From Pseudoxanthomonas sp. NC8 (GTDB lineage: Bacteria; Pseudomonadota; Gammaproteobacteria; Xanthomonadales; Xanthomonadaceae), in assembly GCA_025232375.1 (NCBI GenBank), contig CP060419.1:309001-373000 (forward strand): a stretch of 64,000 nt of DNA. The letters are read 5' to 3'. The notes under the pieces were generated by a model. That model saw nothing but the letters and a program-made list of their open reading frames with translations, had not been told where the DNA came from and did not search any database. Position numbers and translations under genes: made by a program. Positions 50,669 to 60,945 of this stretch are shown piece by piece (the first letter of the stretch is position 1; the number at the start of each line of letters is the position of its first letter).

Positions 50669-52571
50669 ATGAATCCTCCCCCGCTGCCGCGCTCCAATCC
50701 CATTGGCCGTTTCTTCGTCGGCCTGTGGGATGTGATGAATTTCACCCGCCGGCTGATCCTGAACCTGCTGTTCTTCGGACTGCTGCTGCTGATCCTGGTC
50801 GGCTTCATCGCCGCGGTGGGCGCCGGCGGTGGCGTGCAGCCGCTGCAGGAACGCACCACCCTTTGGTGATCGCGCCGGAAGGCCGCCTGGTCGAGCAGTT
50901 CACCGCCGATCCGGTGACCCGCGCGCTGGCGCGCGTGCTGGGCGACCGCTCGGCCGAGGAAGTGCAGCTGCGCGACCTGCTGCGCGCGATCGAGGCGGCC
51001 AAGGACGACAAGCACATCGAGCGCGTGCTGCTGCAGCTGGACAAGCTCCAGCCCGGCGGGCTGGCCTCGATGCGCGAGGTCGCCAAGGCGCTGGGCGAGC
51101 TGCGTGCGTCGGGCAAGCAGGTCGTCGCCTTCGGCGAGAACATCGACCAGGGCCAGTACCTGCTGGCCGCGCAGGCCAACGAGATCTACCTCGACCCGAT
51201 GGGCAGCCTGTTGCTGGAGGGACTGGGCCGCTATCGCCAGTACTTCCGCACCGGCCTGCAGGACAAGCTGGGCGTAGACGTGCACCTGTTCCGCGTAGGC
51301 GAGTTCAAGTCGGCGGCCGAACCGTACATCCTCGACGCGGCCTCGCCTGAAGCCAAGGAAGCGGACCTGTACTGGATGAGCGATGTCTGGCAGCGCTACC
51401 TGGCCGACATCGGCGCGGCGCGCAAGCTCGATCCGGCGCAGCTGGCCGCGCAGATCGATGCGCTGCCGGAAGGCATCGAGGCGGCGGGCGGCGACATCGC
51501 AGGCATGCCCAGGCGATGAAGCTGGTCGACGGCCTGAAGACCCGCGAGGAGATCGTGAAGCTGATGACCGAGCGCGGCGTGGCCGACGAGGACAACGACG
51601 CCGGTTTCCGCAGCGTCAACCTCGATGCCTACCTGGTTCAGCTCGACAGCAGGCGCCTGCCGGTCGACCGCCGGCCGCAGGTGGCGGTGGTGGTGGCCGA
51701 GGGCGAGATCACCGGCGGCGAGCAGCCGGCCGGCCAGGTCGGTGGCGAGTCCACCGCCGCGCTGCTGCGCCAGGCGCGTGACGAGGAAGAGATCAAGGCG
51801 GTGGTGCTGCGGGTGGATTCGCCCGGCGGCGAGGTGTTCGCCTCCGAGCAGATCCGCCGCGAGGTCGAACTGCTCAAGGCCGCCGGCAAGCCGGTGGTGG
51901 TGTCGATGGGCGACCTGGCCGCGTCCGGCGGCTACTGGATCAGCATGAACGCCGACCGGATCTACGCCGATCCCTCGACGATCACCGGTTCGATCGGCAT
52001 CTTCGGCCTGATCCCCAACTTCGCCCGCACCCTGGACAAGATCGGCGTGCATGACGGCGTGGGCACGACCCGCTTCGCCGGCGCGTTCGACGTGACCCGG
52101 CCGCTGGACCCCGAGGTGGGCCGCGTCGTCCAGGCGGTGATCAACAAGGGCTACGCCGATTTCACCGGCAAGGTCGCCGCCGCGCGCGGCAAGCCGGTGG
52201 AGGAAATCGACGCGGTCGCCCGTGGCCGCGTGTGGAGCGGTGCGCAGGCCAAGGAGCGTGGGCTGGTCGACGAACTGGGCGACCTGCGCGATGCCATCGC
52301 CGACGCGGCCGAGCGCGCCAAGCTCGGCGACAAGGACAAGTTCCGCGTGAGCTACGTCGAAAAGCCGGCCACCCCGTTCGCGCAGTTCATGAGTGGCTTC
52401 GCCGGCAGCCGGATCGGCGCGGCGCTGCTGCAGGAGTCGGGCCTGGCGCGCGCCGTGCTGGCCCGGACCATGCCGGAAACCGAAGCGCAGCTGCGCTTCG
52501 TCGAAAATGCGGTGAAGGACCGCAACGGGGCGCCGGTGAAGTCGCTGGCGTACTGCTTCTGCGGGCTGTGA
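50669..52571 (+). CDS. sppA: Signal peptide peptidase SppA (67K-type, two-domain)
   Basis: About 634 residues. An N-terminal TM helix (LILNLLFFGLLLLILVGFIA) anchors it. The N-terminal domain supplies the catalytic Lys in VGEFKSAAEPYI and the C-terminal domain the Ser nucleophile in MGDLAASGGYWIS, the Ser/Lys dyad of the long SppA form. It degrades cleaved signal peptides in the inner membrane. Breaks at 50862 (CCTTTGG for CCTGG, restoring RTTLVIAPEGRLVEQF) and 51510 (CATGCCCAGGCG). Upstream is the MATE gene; downstream is a convergent small lipoprotein. Confidence 0.92.
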
Positions 52572-52640
52572 GCGGTGGCGGCTGCCCGCACCGTCGATGA
52601 CGGTGCGGCGGACGCCCGCCCGCCGGCACGAGGTGCCGGT

Positions 52641-52892
52641 TCAGCTGCCTTCGGCCGCGTCGACCTGCGCCCGCGTGCGGTCGGCGTCTTCCTGCAGCGT
52701 CTTCTCGAGCGCGCGCGCCTTGTCCTGCGGCGCCTGGATCGCGTCGCGCAGCTCGGCATTCGCCTGCGGTTCGGGCGGACGTTCGGTGGGCGGCGGCTCC
52801 GGCCGGCAGCCCGCGAGCAGCACGATGCCCGGCACCAGGGCGCCGATACGCAGCGCGGTGACCACGGAAGGGAAACGGCGGTTGGCGGGCAT
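52641..52892 (-). CDS. Small predicted lipoprotein
   Basis: 83 residues with a type II signal peptide: VTALRIGALVPGIVLLAGC, lipobox LAGC, Cys at 29. The mature part is short, Pro/Glu-rich and then a charged helix (LRDAIQAPQDKARALEKTLQ) that could form a coiled coil. No family is recognised. It is intact and faces sppA in convergent orientation, divergent from the SDR gene with 40 bases between starts, so the two share a promoter region. Confidence 0.65.
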   Translation of the reverse strand: MPANRRFPSVVTALRIGALVPGIVLLAGCRPEPPPTERPPEPQANAELRDAIQAPQDKARALEKTLQEDADRTRAQVDAAEGS

Positions 52893-52932
52893 CGTTCGGT
52901 CTCCGTCGTGAGGCGGGGTTATCCTACGCCCC

Positions 52933-53709
52933 ATGACGACGAACCGGTGGCGACTGGACGGGCAACTGGCACTGGTGACCGGTGCGAGCGCCGGTATCGG
53001 CCTTGCGATCGCGCGTGAGCTGGCCGGCCTCGGCGCGCACCTGCTGCTGGTCGCACGCGAAGAAGATCCGCTGCAGGAAGCACGCGACGAGCTGGCCGAA
53101 CGCCACCCGCAGCAGGACATCCTGGCGCTGGCCGCCGACGTGGCCGATGACGAGGACCGGCAGGCGATCCTGGACTGGGCCGAAGACCACGGCGAAGGCC
53201 TGCACATCCTGGTCAACAATGCCGGCGGCAACGTCACCCGGGCGGCGGTGGACTACACCGAGGACGAATGGCGCGGGATCTTCGAGAGCAACGTGTTCTC
53301 GGCCTTCGAGCTGTCGCGCTATGCGCATCCGCTGCTGGCGCGGCATGCGGCTTCGAGCATCGTCAATGTCGGCAGCGTGTCGGGGATCACCCATGTGCGC
53401 AGCGGCGTGGTCTACGGCATGAGCAAGGCGGCGCTGCACCAGATGACCCGCAACCTGGCGGCCGAATGGGCCGAGGACGGCATCCGCGTGAACGCGGTGG
53501 CGCCGTGGTACATCCGCACGCGGCGCACCTCCGGCCCGCTGTCGGATCCGGACTACTACGAGGAAGTGATCGCGCGTACGCCGATGGGAAGGATCGGGGA
53601 GCCGGAAGAGGTCGCCTCGGCGGTCGCGTTCCTGTGCCTGCCGGCGGCGAGCTACGTGACCGGCGAGTGCATCGCGGTGGATGGCGGATTCCTGCGCTAC
53701 GGGTTCTGA
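52933..53709 (+). CDS. Short-chain dehydrogenase/reductase (tropinone-reductase-like)
   Basis: An intact 258-residue SDR with [16 protein letters not shown] (cofactor), [20 protein letters not shown], the catalytic Ser ([13 protein letters not shown]) and YxxxK ([13 protein letters not shown]). The C-terminal part [20 protein letters not shown] is that of proteins annotated as tropinone reductase-like. The substrate is unknown. It precedes the DJ-1 gene by 86 bases and could be part of the same unit handling reactive carbonyls. Confidence 0.85.
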   Translation: MTTNRWRLDGQLALVTGASAGIGLAIARELAGLGAHLLLVAREEDPLQEARDELAERHPQQDILALAADVADDEDRQAILDWAEDHGEGLHILVNNAGGNVTRAAVDYTEDEWRGIFESNVFSAFELSRYAHPLLARHAASSIVNVGSVSGITHVRSGVVYGMSKAALHQMTRNLAAEWAEDGIRVNAVAPWYIRTRRTSGPLSDPDYYEEVIARTPMGRIGEPEEVASAVAFLCLPAASYVTGECIAVDGGFLRYGF

Positions 53710-53795
53710 GGCCGCGCCCGCCTGGGCGCAACTGATCCTGGTTCTACATCACCGCTCCAGCATGCCCAGCCATCGGAGATCGATGGAGAGTGGAC

Positions 53796-54849
53796 ATGTG
53801 GAAATGGACCAGGCGCATCGGCGTGTCGGTGCTGGCGCTGCTGGTGGCGCTGTCGGCCGGCGTCGGCCTGTGGTGGCATGCGCTGGACCTGGACAGCCAG
53901 CCACCCGCCGATCCGGCGACCGTCGCCGCCGACGTCGAATTCCTGCGCGCACCGCCGCCGGCAACTCGCGGCCGGGTGCTCGCGGTGGTGACCAGTACCG
54001 CGCAGCTGGGCGACAGCGGCCGGCGCGGCGGCTACGAACTCACAGAACTGTCGCGCGCGTACTACACCTTCATTGCCAACGGCTATGAAGTGGACATCGC
54101 CAGCCCACGCGGTGGCGAGCCGCCCATGCGGACCGACGACGACATGGTCGCCGCCGACCATGCCTTCCTCAACGATCCGCAGGCGCGGGTAAGGCTTGCC
54201 GCGACATTGCCGCTGGCCGACGTCGACGCTTCCCGCTACGACGCGATCTATTTCGTCGGCGGCAAGGGCACGATGTTCGACTTCCCCGACGACCGGACCA
54301 TCGCGCACCTGGTCGGCTCGATCCATGACGCCGGCGGCGTGGTCGGCGCGGTCTGCCATGGGCCGGCCGCGCTGCTGGGCGTGGTGCTGGACGACGGCCG
54401 GCCATTGCTCGCGGGCCGCTCGGTCACCGGCTTCACCAATGCCGAGGAACTGTTCCTGATCGAGGATGCGCGCCAGGTGTTTCCGTTCCTGCTGGAGGAC
54501 AGGCTGCGGCAGTCGGGCGCGCGTTTCGTGGAAGGTCCGATGTACCCTAACAACACCGTCGTCGATGGCCGCCTGGTGACCGGCCAGAACCCGTGGTCGA
54601 CCTGGTCGGTGGCCGAGGCGATGGTGCGTGCGCTGGGCCATGAGCCGGTCGCGCGCGAACGCAGCGGCGAGGAACTGGCGGTGCGGGTCGTGCATGCGTA
54701 CCGGCACGGCGGGATGGAGGCGGCATTGGCCCTGCGGCAGCAACTGCCCGACGCCGACAAGCGCCTGCTGTTGATGCACGCGCTGGTCGCGGCGATGCAG
54801 GGCCAGCCCGGCGATGCATGGCGCCTGCAACGCCTTGGCGCGTGGCTAG
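53796..54849 (+). CDS. Membrane-anchored DJ-1/PfpI-family protein
   Basis: About 350 residues. A TM anchor (IGVSVLALLVALSAGVGLWW) is followed by a DJ-1/PfpI domain with LAVVTSTAQLG, FVGGKGTMFDFPDD and the nucleophile elbow VVGAVCHGPAALLGV (Cys in AVCHG). A C-terminal extension (RSGEELAVRVVHAYRHGGME onward) is not part of DJ-1. Relatives hydrate glyoxals or act as chaperones; periplasmic placement is unusual. A break at 54833 (CCTTGG for CCTGG) moves the stop from beyond 55050 back to TAG 54847-54849, clearing the overlap with the response regulator. Confidence 0.8.
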
Positions 54850-54952
54850 GGCCGGAACGGTCGGCGGTGCGGTCCATCGCGCCCGTTACACTGCCCGTAC
54901 CGTCGCGCGCAGACGGCATCACGGGCAGGTTCGTATGGGCGGGGATCGATCG

Positions 54953-55630
54953 ATGCGACTGTTGCTGGTTGAGGACGACGCCGACATCGCAGCCGGCATC
55001 GGCGAGTTATGGGCACGCACGGGATCGAAGTCGACTTCGCCTACACCGCCGGTAAGGCCCGCGCGCGCCTGCAGGAACACGCCTTCGACCTGGTGGTGCT
55101 CGACGTCAACCTGCCCGGTAAGGATGGCCTTGGCGCTGTGTCGTGCGCTCAAGCGTGAGGCGGGGCTGCGTTCGCCGGTCCTGTTCCTGACCGCGCGCGG
55201 CGCCTTGGCCGACAAGCTGGAAGCGTTCGACGCCGGCGCGGTGGACTACATGGTCAAGCCGTTCGCGCCGGCCGAACTGCTCGCCCGTGCGCGCGCGATC
55301 GTCGCGCATGCGCCGGCCACGGGCGGTGCGCAGTTGCGCGTGGGCGACTATGTGCTCGACCTGCAGGGCCACCTGCTGCGCCACGGCGAAGCAGTGCAGC
55401 CTTTGCATGCCACCGGCCTGGTCCTGTTGCGAAGCCTGATGGAAGCCAGTCCCGGCTGCGTATCGCGCGAGGAACTGTGCGCGCTGCTGTGGCAGGACGG
55501 CCCGCCCGGCAGCGATCCGCTGCGCATGCATGTCTACCAGCTGCGCAGGCAGTTCGGGCATCGTTTCGGCCGGCCGCTGATCGCCACCATGCGCGGCGTG
55601 GGCTACCGCTTCACCGGTGTCGACGAATGA
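54953..55630 (+). CDS. OmpR/PhoB-family response regulator (QseB/PmrA-like)
   Basis: About 225 residues: a receiver with acidic residues in LLLVEDDADIAAG, phospho-acceptor Asp in DLVVLDVNLPGKDG, Thr (LFLTARG) and Lys (YMVKPFAPAELL), then a winged helix ending HVYQLRRQFGHRFG and MRGVGYRFTGVDE. Breaks at 55007 (GAGTTATGGGC for GAGCTGGGC) and 55128 (CCTTGG for CCTGG). Its stop overlaps the histidine-kinase start by 4 bases. It is likely to control nearby genes. Confidence 0.88.
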   Translation: MRLLLVEDDADIAAGIGELWARTGSKSTSPTPPVRPARACRNTPSTWWCSTSTCPVRMALALCRALKREAGLRSPVLFLTARGALADKLEAFDAGAVDYMVKPFAPAELLARARAIVAHAPATGGAQLRVGDYVLDLQGHLLRHGEAVQPLHATGLVLLRSLMEASPGCVSREELCALLWQDGPPGSDPLRMHVYQLRRQFGHRFGRPLIATMRGVGYRFTGVDE

Positions 55631-56842
55631 GCGCGCAGCGCCGGCACAGCCTGCAGCGTGCGTTGGCGCGGCGCTGGATGGCATTCGCCGCGCTGTTGTC
55701 GGTGCTGCTGGCGGGCAATGCTTTGCTGCTGCTGTTCCTGCTGGAAGACAGCTTCATCGATCGGCACCTGCGCGCGGTGGCGGCGACGGTGGTCGAGCCG
55801 GTGGATGCATCGCCCGGTCTTCCGGCGAGGTTCCAGGCGTTGGCGTGGCCGGCGGTACCGGACGACATCGGCGCGCGCCTTGGCCAGCAGGAAGCACGGT
55901 GCGATCGTCGAGTTCCGCCGCGACGATGGCAGCTACGTACATGCGTTGTCTGCGCGCACCGCCAGCGGCCAGCCGTTCGTGCTGGTCTACGACGTGACCG
56001 ACGAGCTGACCGTGAACCCGCGGCTGCCGGCCGGGCTGGGTTATGCGCTGGCATGGCTGGTGCTTTCGCTGCTGGTCGCATATCTGCTGGCGCGCACGTT
56101 CGTGGCCGGCATCACCCGGCGCGCGCGGGCATTGATGGCCCAGGTGCTGGCCAGCCCCGATCCGCAGGCGCTGGAGGCGCTGGCGCAGCAGGAGCCGGTG
56201 GAAGAACTGGCCGGACTGCTGCGCCTGCATGCCGGGGCCTGGCGCGAGCAGCAGTCGGCGGTGGAGCGCGAGCGCGAGACGCTGGCGTTCCTGGCCCATG
56301 AGCTGCGCACGCCGCTGCAATCGGCGCGGACCAGCGTGGCGCTGCTGTCGCAGTCGCCCACGCATGGACCGGCGCTGGACCGCCTGCAGCGCGCGGTGGA
56401 ACGGCTGACCCGTGCCAGCAACGCGATCCTGTGGCTGGCCAGCGACGCGCCGCTGCCGCAGGTACGCACGCACACAGCCACCCGTCTTCCCGTCCTGGTC
56501 GAGGAACTGCGACCGCTGGCGGAAGTGCGCGGCCAGCACATCGAATTGCGGATCGCGCCGGACCTGCACTGGGATGCACCGTGGGACGTGGTCGAGACGC
56601 TGCTGGCCAACGTGCTGTTGAATGCGATCCAGCATGGCGGCGAAGGTGCGATCGTGCTCGAAGCCGATGCGTGCGTGATGCTCGTGCGCAATGCGCCGGA
56701 GGTGGCCGGTTCGCCCGGTTTCGGGCTGGGCCTGCGGATCGTGCAGCGGCTGGCGGCACGGATCGGCTGGCAGGTGGCGATGGTGCAGGACCGGTACGAG
56801 GTCCGCTGCGAGCTGCGCTGGGCGTCTGCGCCCCGCGGCTAG
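55627..56842 (+). CDS. Sensor histidine kinase (QseC-like)
   Basis: About 405 residues. TM1 (WMAFAALLSVLLAGNALLLL), a short periplasmic sensor of about 100 residues, TM2 (YALAWLVLSLLVAYLLARTF), then a dimerisation H-box (FLAHELRTPLQSART) and a HATPase domain with N-box (LLANVLLNAIQHGG) and a glycine box (GFGLGLRIVQRLAAR). A break at 55878 (CCTTGG for CCTGG) restores GARLASRKHGAIVEFRRDDG in the sensor. The ATPase domain is compact and lacks a clear D-box; kinase activity is assumed. It forms a pair with the preceding regulator. Confidence 0.85.
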
Positions 56843-56882
56843 TGCGACATATCCGGCAGCCTGGCTGCGCCTTGGCACCCTG

Positions 56883-57697
56883 TCAGGTGCGCAGCGCGCT
56901 TTCCGGGACCTCGATTTCCATCGCCAACGCCAGGTGGTCGGAGAACGCGGCGGGAAAGGCCCGCGCGCCGGCGCACTTGAGGTCGCCGCTGACCATGGGA
57001 TGTGGTCGATCGCGCGCAGCGGCTTCCAGCTGGGGAAGGTGGGCACCACGCATTCGGGCGGACGCAGCGTGGTGTTGCGGTAGAGGATTTCCATCTCCGG
57101 CTGGTCGGGCAGGCAGTTGAAATCGCCCATCAGCACGGCATTGGGATGGTCCTTGAGCACTTCTGCGATGAATGACAGCTGCGCGAGCCTGGACTTGGCG
57201 CCCAGCGACAGGTGCGCCACGGCTACGGTCAGGCCTTCGCGGTTGTCGCCGAAATGGGCCAGCAGTACGCCCCGGCCCTTGATCCGGCCGGGCAGCGCAT
57301 GGTCGGTGGTCTTCACCGGCTCCAGCCTGCTGAGCAGGCCGTTCGCACTGGAGGCCACGCCGCCCATGCTGCGGTTGGGCTGGTGGGTCCAGTAACTGAA
57401 ACCCGCGCGCTGGGCCAGGTAGTGGGTCTGGTTGGTGAAACCCGAGCGCAGGCTGCCCGGGTCGCTTTCCTGCAGGCCGACGATGTCGTGGTTGCTGGCC
57501 AGCTGCGCGATCGCGTCCAGGCTGGTGCGCTTGCGCCCGGCCGGCAGCGCGTGCGACCAGCTGCGGGTCACGTAGTCGCTGTAGCGGCGCGTGCTGGAGC
57601 CGGCCTGGATGTTGGCGCTGAGCACGCGCAGCGTGCGCACGCCAGCGCCGACGGTGACCGGCGGGGTGGCGCTGGCGTTGGGCGTGGGGGAGCCCAT
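56883..57697 (-). CDS. Endonuclease/exonuclease/phosphatase-family protein
   Basis: About 271 residues with the EEP metal and catalytic residues: LSANIQAGS, HDIVGLQESDPGS (Glu), AVAHLSLG, LMGDFNCLPDQPE (Asp, Asn) and AIDHI with a final SDHLALAMEIEV (Asp-His). The substrate may be DNA, a phospholipid or an inositide-like ester. A break at 56999 (ATCCCATGGTC for ATCCTGGTC) restores RAIDHILVSGDLKC. I chose ATG 57697; an upstream ATG would overlap the dsbA gene. It is the last gene of a minus-strand run following two DsbA genes. Confidence 0.82.
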
Positions 57698-57713
57698 GGG
57701 GTCGAGCGGCGCG

Positions 57714-58511
57714 TCAGTTCGCGCCGCCACGCTCCCGGGCAACCAGCCAGTCGACGGTGTCGAGCATCTTGCCGAAGCCCTGCTGGTCCACCGACACGGT
57801 GTACTTGCCGTTGACCACCACCGAGGGCGTGCTTTCGATCTTGGTCTTCACCGCGAACTGCTTGGCGCGATTGATCTTGGCGTCGACGCCGAAGCTGTTG
57901 AAGGTGTCGGCGAAGCGCTTGGCATCCACGCCGTACTGCGCATAGAACGGCGCGATCTGCTCTGCGGTGACGTTGGCGTTCACCGGCAGGCTGTGCTGCA
58001 GGTGGATCGCCGCGAACATCGCGTCATGCGATTGCGGCAGCACGCCCAGCGCCTCGGCGGCGTAGAACGCGCGGGCATAGGGTGTCCAGTAACCGCCGAA
58101 CGCGGCCGGCACCTGGATCGCGGCCACGTCGGCCGGCTGGCGCGCCTTCCATGCCTGGAAGTCGGGATCGAAGCGGGCGCAGTGCGGGCAGGTGTAGCCG
58201 AACACCTCGGCTACCTCGATCTTGCCCGGCGTCGGCTGGAAGGCCTGGCCATTGGCGATCTCGACGTAGTCCACGCCGGCGACCGGTGCCGGACCGGTCG
58301 GGGCGCTGGGGGCCGGCGCAGCGGCCGGGGTGGCCTGCGTCGCCGGGGCGGACGGAGCGGCCGCCTCGGCCGGTGCCGGGGCGCTGGCCGGTGCGGTTTC
58401 TGCCGGCGCCGGTGCCGGGGGCGTGGCCGCCGGTGCGGGGGCCTGGCCGGAACAGGCGGCCAGCGCCAGCAGCAGGGGCAGGGTCAGGCTGACAAGATGG
58501 CGCTTGGACAT
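57714..58511 (-). CDS. DsbA-type thiol:disulfide oxidoreductase, lipoprotein with long linker
   Basis: An intact 265-residue protein. The signal peptide ends in a lipobox (LLLALAACSG), followed by a 60-residue Ala/Pro linker and a DsbA domain with CPHC (EVFGYTCPHCARFDPD) and the cis-Pro loop (IESTPSVVVNGKY). It would oxidise Cys pairs in exported proteins while tethered to a membrane by lipid. It is the second of two tandem DsbA genes; the xanthomonad arrangement is similar. Confidence 0.88.
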   Translation of the reverse strand: MSKRHLVSLTLPLLLALAACSGQAPAPAATPPAPAPAETAPASAPAPAEAAAPSAPATQATPAAAPAPSAPTGPAPVAGVDYVEIANGQAFQPTPGKIEVAEVFGYTCPHCARFDPDFQAWKARQPADVAAIQVPAAFGGYWTPYARAFYAAEALGVLPQSHDAMFAAIHLQHSLPVNANVTAEQIAPFYAQYGVDAKRFADTFNSFGVDAKINRAKQFAVKTKIESTPSVVVNGKYTVSVDQQGFGKMLDTVDWLVARERGGAN

Positions 58512-58586
58512 GGATCGGTCTCCTGGACGAAGAATGAGGATAGGGCACGGGGGTCGTCAGCGCCGGGTCGGCGCGGTCGCCCCGGG

Positions 58587-59245
58587 TCAGGGTTTGGCCG
58601 CGACCTGGCGTTCGCGTGCCACCAGCCAGTCGGCAATGCGCAGCATGTCCTCGAAATCGCGGCCGAGCACGCGGTAGCGGCCGGCGACGACCAGGGCGGG
58701 CGTGCCCTCCAGGTCCCAGACGCGGGCCGTGTCGGCTGCGTGCTTCATCTGCGCATCGACCTTCGGGTCGGCCAGCGCGGCGAGGAAGCGCTCGCTGCTC
58801 ACCCCGTAGTCGGCGTAGAAGGTGGCCAGTTCCTGCGCGGTCGGGTTGCGCGGCAGCGCGCCCCTTTCGTGGATCGCCCTGGAACACGGCATCGTGGGTG
58901 CGGCCCAGCAGGCCGAGGTTGGACGCGGCGAAGTAGGCGCGCGCCCAGGCGTCCCAGGAGCCGCCGAAGGCCGCCGGCACGGCGACGAAGTCCACGTTGC
59001 GCGGCAGCTTGGCCTTCCACGGCTTGAGCATCGGTTCCAGGTGCGCGCAATGCGGGCAGGAATAGCCGAACACCTCGGCCACCTCGATCCGTCCGGGCCG
59101 GGATGCCCACGGCTGGCCGCCGGGAATCTCGACGTAGTCCTGTCCGGCCTGCGGGACCGGCGGGGCGGCCTGGGCGGCGACGGGCGCGGCGGCAGGCAGC
59201 CGGGTACTGGGTGGCAAGCAGCAGTCCGGTGAGCAGCGCCTTCAT
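58587..59245 (-). CDS. DsbA-type thiol:disulfide oxidoreductase, soluble
   Basis: About 219 residues. A signal peptide (MKALLTGLLLA) precedes a DsbA domain with CPHC (EVFGYSCPHCAHLEPM) and the cis-Pro loop (LEGTPALVVAGRY). It differs from its neighbour in lacking the long linker and lipobox. Breaks near 59205 (end of the signal peptide) and at 58876 (TTCCAGGGCGATCC for TTCCAGGCGATCC, restoring DAVFQAIHERGALPRNPTAQ). The pair may divide soluble and membrane-bound oxidation, or oxidise different partners, for example cytochrome maturation given the upstream cytochrome gene. Confidence 0.85.
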
Positions 59246-59289
59246 CGATCAAGTCTCCGGGTGGGGCCGTTCGCGGTGGCCTCCCGTGG

Positions 59290-59317
59290 AAAAAACGACG
59301 CCGGCCATGGGCCGGCG
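59290..59317 (-). terminator. Intrinsic terminator after cytochrome c4 gene
   Basis: Eight-base arms CGCCGGCC (59299-59306) and GGCCGGCG (59310-59317) with a 3-base loop. On the minus strand it is followed by CGT and then a run of six T residues (A-run 59290-59295). It lies about 50 bases past the cytochrome stop and separates it from the dsbA genes. Confidence 0.88.
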
Positions 59318-59368
59318 CAAGTCTGGAGAGGGACCGCGGTGTTCAGACCGCGCCGGCGCCGCGAAGTT

Positions 59369-60157
59369 TCACGGGCGCGGTCCGGCGGCGGCGACCTCGG
59401 CATCGTCAGCGTGGTCGTGCAGGCCCTGCAGGTAGCTGGCCAGCGCGCCGATCTCCTGCTCGGTGAGTATGGCGGCGACCTTGGCCATGATGTGGAACGC
59501 GGCCGGATCCCGCTCGCTGGTGGTGCCGGCCTTGTACTCGGTCAGGCGACGGGCCACGTACTCGGCCTGCTGGCCGCCGATGTGCGGGTACGGCGGGCCG
59601 GGGTTGCCGGCGCCGGTCGGGCCATGGCAGGAGGCGCAGGCCGGGATGCCGCGCTCGGCGTCGCCGGCTCGGAACAGCTTCTGGCCGATCTCGTAGTACT
59701 TCAGGCCGGCGTAGGCGCCGTCGGCCACTGCGGTGTCGTCGGCCACGCCGGCGCCCGCCTTCTGCGTGGCGAAGAACGCGCCGACGTCGCGCATGTCCTG
59801 CGGGCTCAGCGCCTGGGCGAACGGCGTCATCACCGCGGCCATGCCGGTATTGCGCTCGCCGCTGGCGAACAGGGCCAGCTGCCTGGCGATGAAGCGCTCG
59901 CTCTGGCCGGTAAGGCGCGGATACATCGGCGTGGCCGGATTGCCGTCCGCACCGTGGCAGGCGCCGCAGGCCGCGGCCTTGGCCGCACCGGCTTCGGCAT
60001 CGCCCCAGTGGGTCTTGCTCAGGTCCACCTCCAGCGGGGCGGTCTCCACCGGCGCGTTGTCCGGGACCGGCACCACGGTGGTCTGGGCGGCATAGGCGGC
60101 GACGGCGGTGACCGCGAAGGCCAGTCCGGCAAGGGCGAAAACGCGAGCGTGGCGCAT
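59369..60157 (-). CDS. Di-haem cytochrome c4
   Basis: An intact 262-residue protein with a signal peptide ([18 protein letters not shown]) and two c-type haem sites, CGACH and CASCH, each followed by a domain with the PRLTGQ or PHIGGQ motif supplying the distal Met region ([19 protein letters not shown]). Two homologous halves of about 90 residues are characteristic of cytochrome c4, a periplasmic electron carrier to terminal oxidases. It is divergent from engB, as in other xanthomonads and pseudomonads. Confidence 0.9.
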   Translation of the reverse strand: MRHARVFALAGLAFAVTAVAAYAAQTTVVPVPDNAPVETAPLEVDLSKTHWGDAEAGAAKAAACGACHGADGNPATPMYPRLTGQSERFIARQLALFASGERNTGMAAVMTPFAQALSPQDMRDVGAFFATQKAGAGVADDTAVADGAYAGLKYYEIGQKLFRAGDAERGIPACASCHGPTGAGNPGPPYPHIGGQQAEYVARRLTEYKAGTTSERDPAAFHIMAKVAAILTEQEIGALASYLQGLHDHADDAEVAAAGPRP

Positions 60158-60318
60158 GTGCTAAAGCTCCGGGGACCCGATCGAGGCGGCCGATTAACGG
60201 CCGCGAAACGTCGGGATTATCCCTGCCGCGGGGCGCGACGGTCAACGAAACCCGGCGCCGGCACGGGGCCGCCTTCGCCGGCGGCGACCGCAGGGCCATG
60301 CCGTGCGATCCTATGCCC

Positions 60319-60922
60319 ATGTCCAATCCGCTCGAAAAGGCCCGCTACCTGGGCTCGGCGCACACACCTGCGCAGCTTCCGCCCGATGGCGGCCACGAGG
60401 TCGCCTTCGCCGGTCGCTCCAATGCCGGCAAGTCCAGCGCGCTCAACGCCCTGACCCGGCAGAACGCGCTGGCGCGGGTGTCCAAGACCCCGGGCCGGAC
60501 CCAGCAGCTGGTCTTTTTCGAGGTCGAGCCGCAGCGCTACTGGTCGACCTGCCCGGCTATGGCTACGCCAAGGTGCCGATGGAGATGAAGGCGCACTGGC
60601 AGGGCTTCCTCGACCGCTACTTCCGCCAGCGCGAGGCGCTGCGGGGCCTGGTGGTGGTCATGGACATCCGCCATCCGCTGAAGGACTACGACCGGCAGAT
60701 GCTCGAGTACGCGGTCGCCCGCGGCCTGCCGGCGCATGCGCTGCTGACCAAGGCCGACAAGCTCGGTCGCGGCCAGCAGGCCCATAAGCACTGGCCGCGG
60801 TGCGGCGCGAACTGGTCGCGGTCTTCGGCGAGGGCAGCGTCGGCCTGCAGACGTTCTCCAGCGAGAGCAAGCAGGGCGTCGACGAGGCCCGCGCGGTGGT
60901 CAGCGGCTGGCTGGAGCTGTAG
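60319..60922 (+). CDS. engB: Ribosome-biogenesis GTPase EngB (YihA/YsxC)
   Basis: About 201 residues: G1 [15 protein letters not shown], the switch segment [17 protein letters not shown]3 [11 protein letters not shown] (after correction), G4 [10 protein letters not shown] and G5 FSSESKQGV. It is needed for late assembly of the large ribosomal subunit. Breaks at 60540 (TACTGGTC for TACCTGGTC) and 60785 (CATAAGCACTGG for CACAAGGCACTGG). ATG 60319 gives [11 protein letters not shown], the usual family start; an ATG 6 bases upstream is possible. Because the gene is essential, the breaks must be sequence errors. Confidence 0.92.
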
Positions 60923-60945
60923 TCCGGCCGGCGCCCGGCGGGTGC

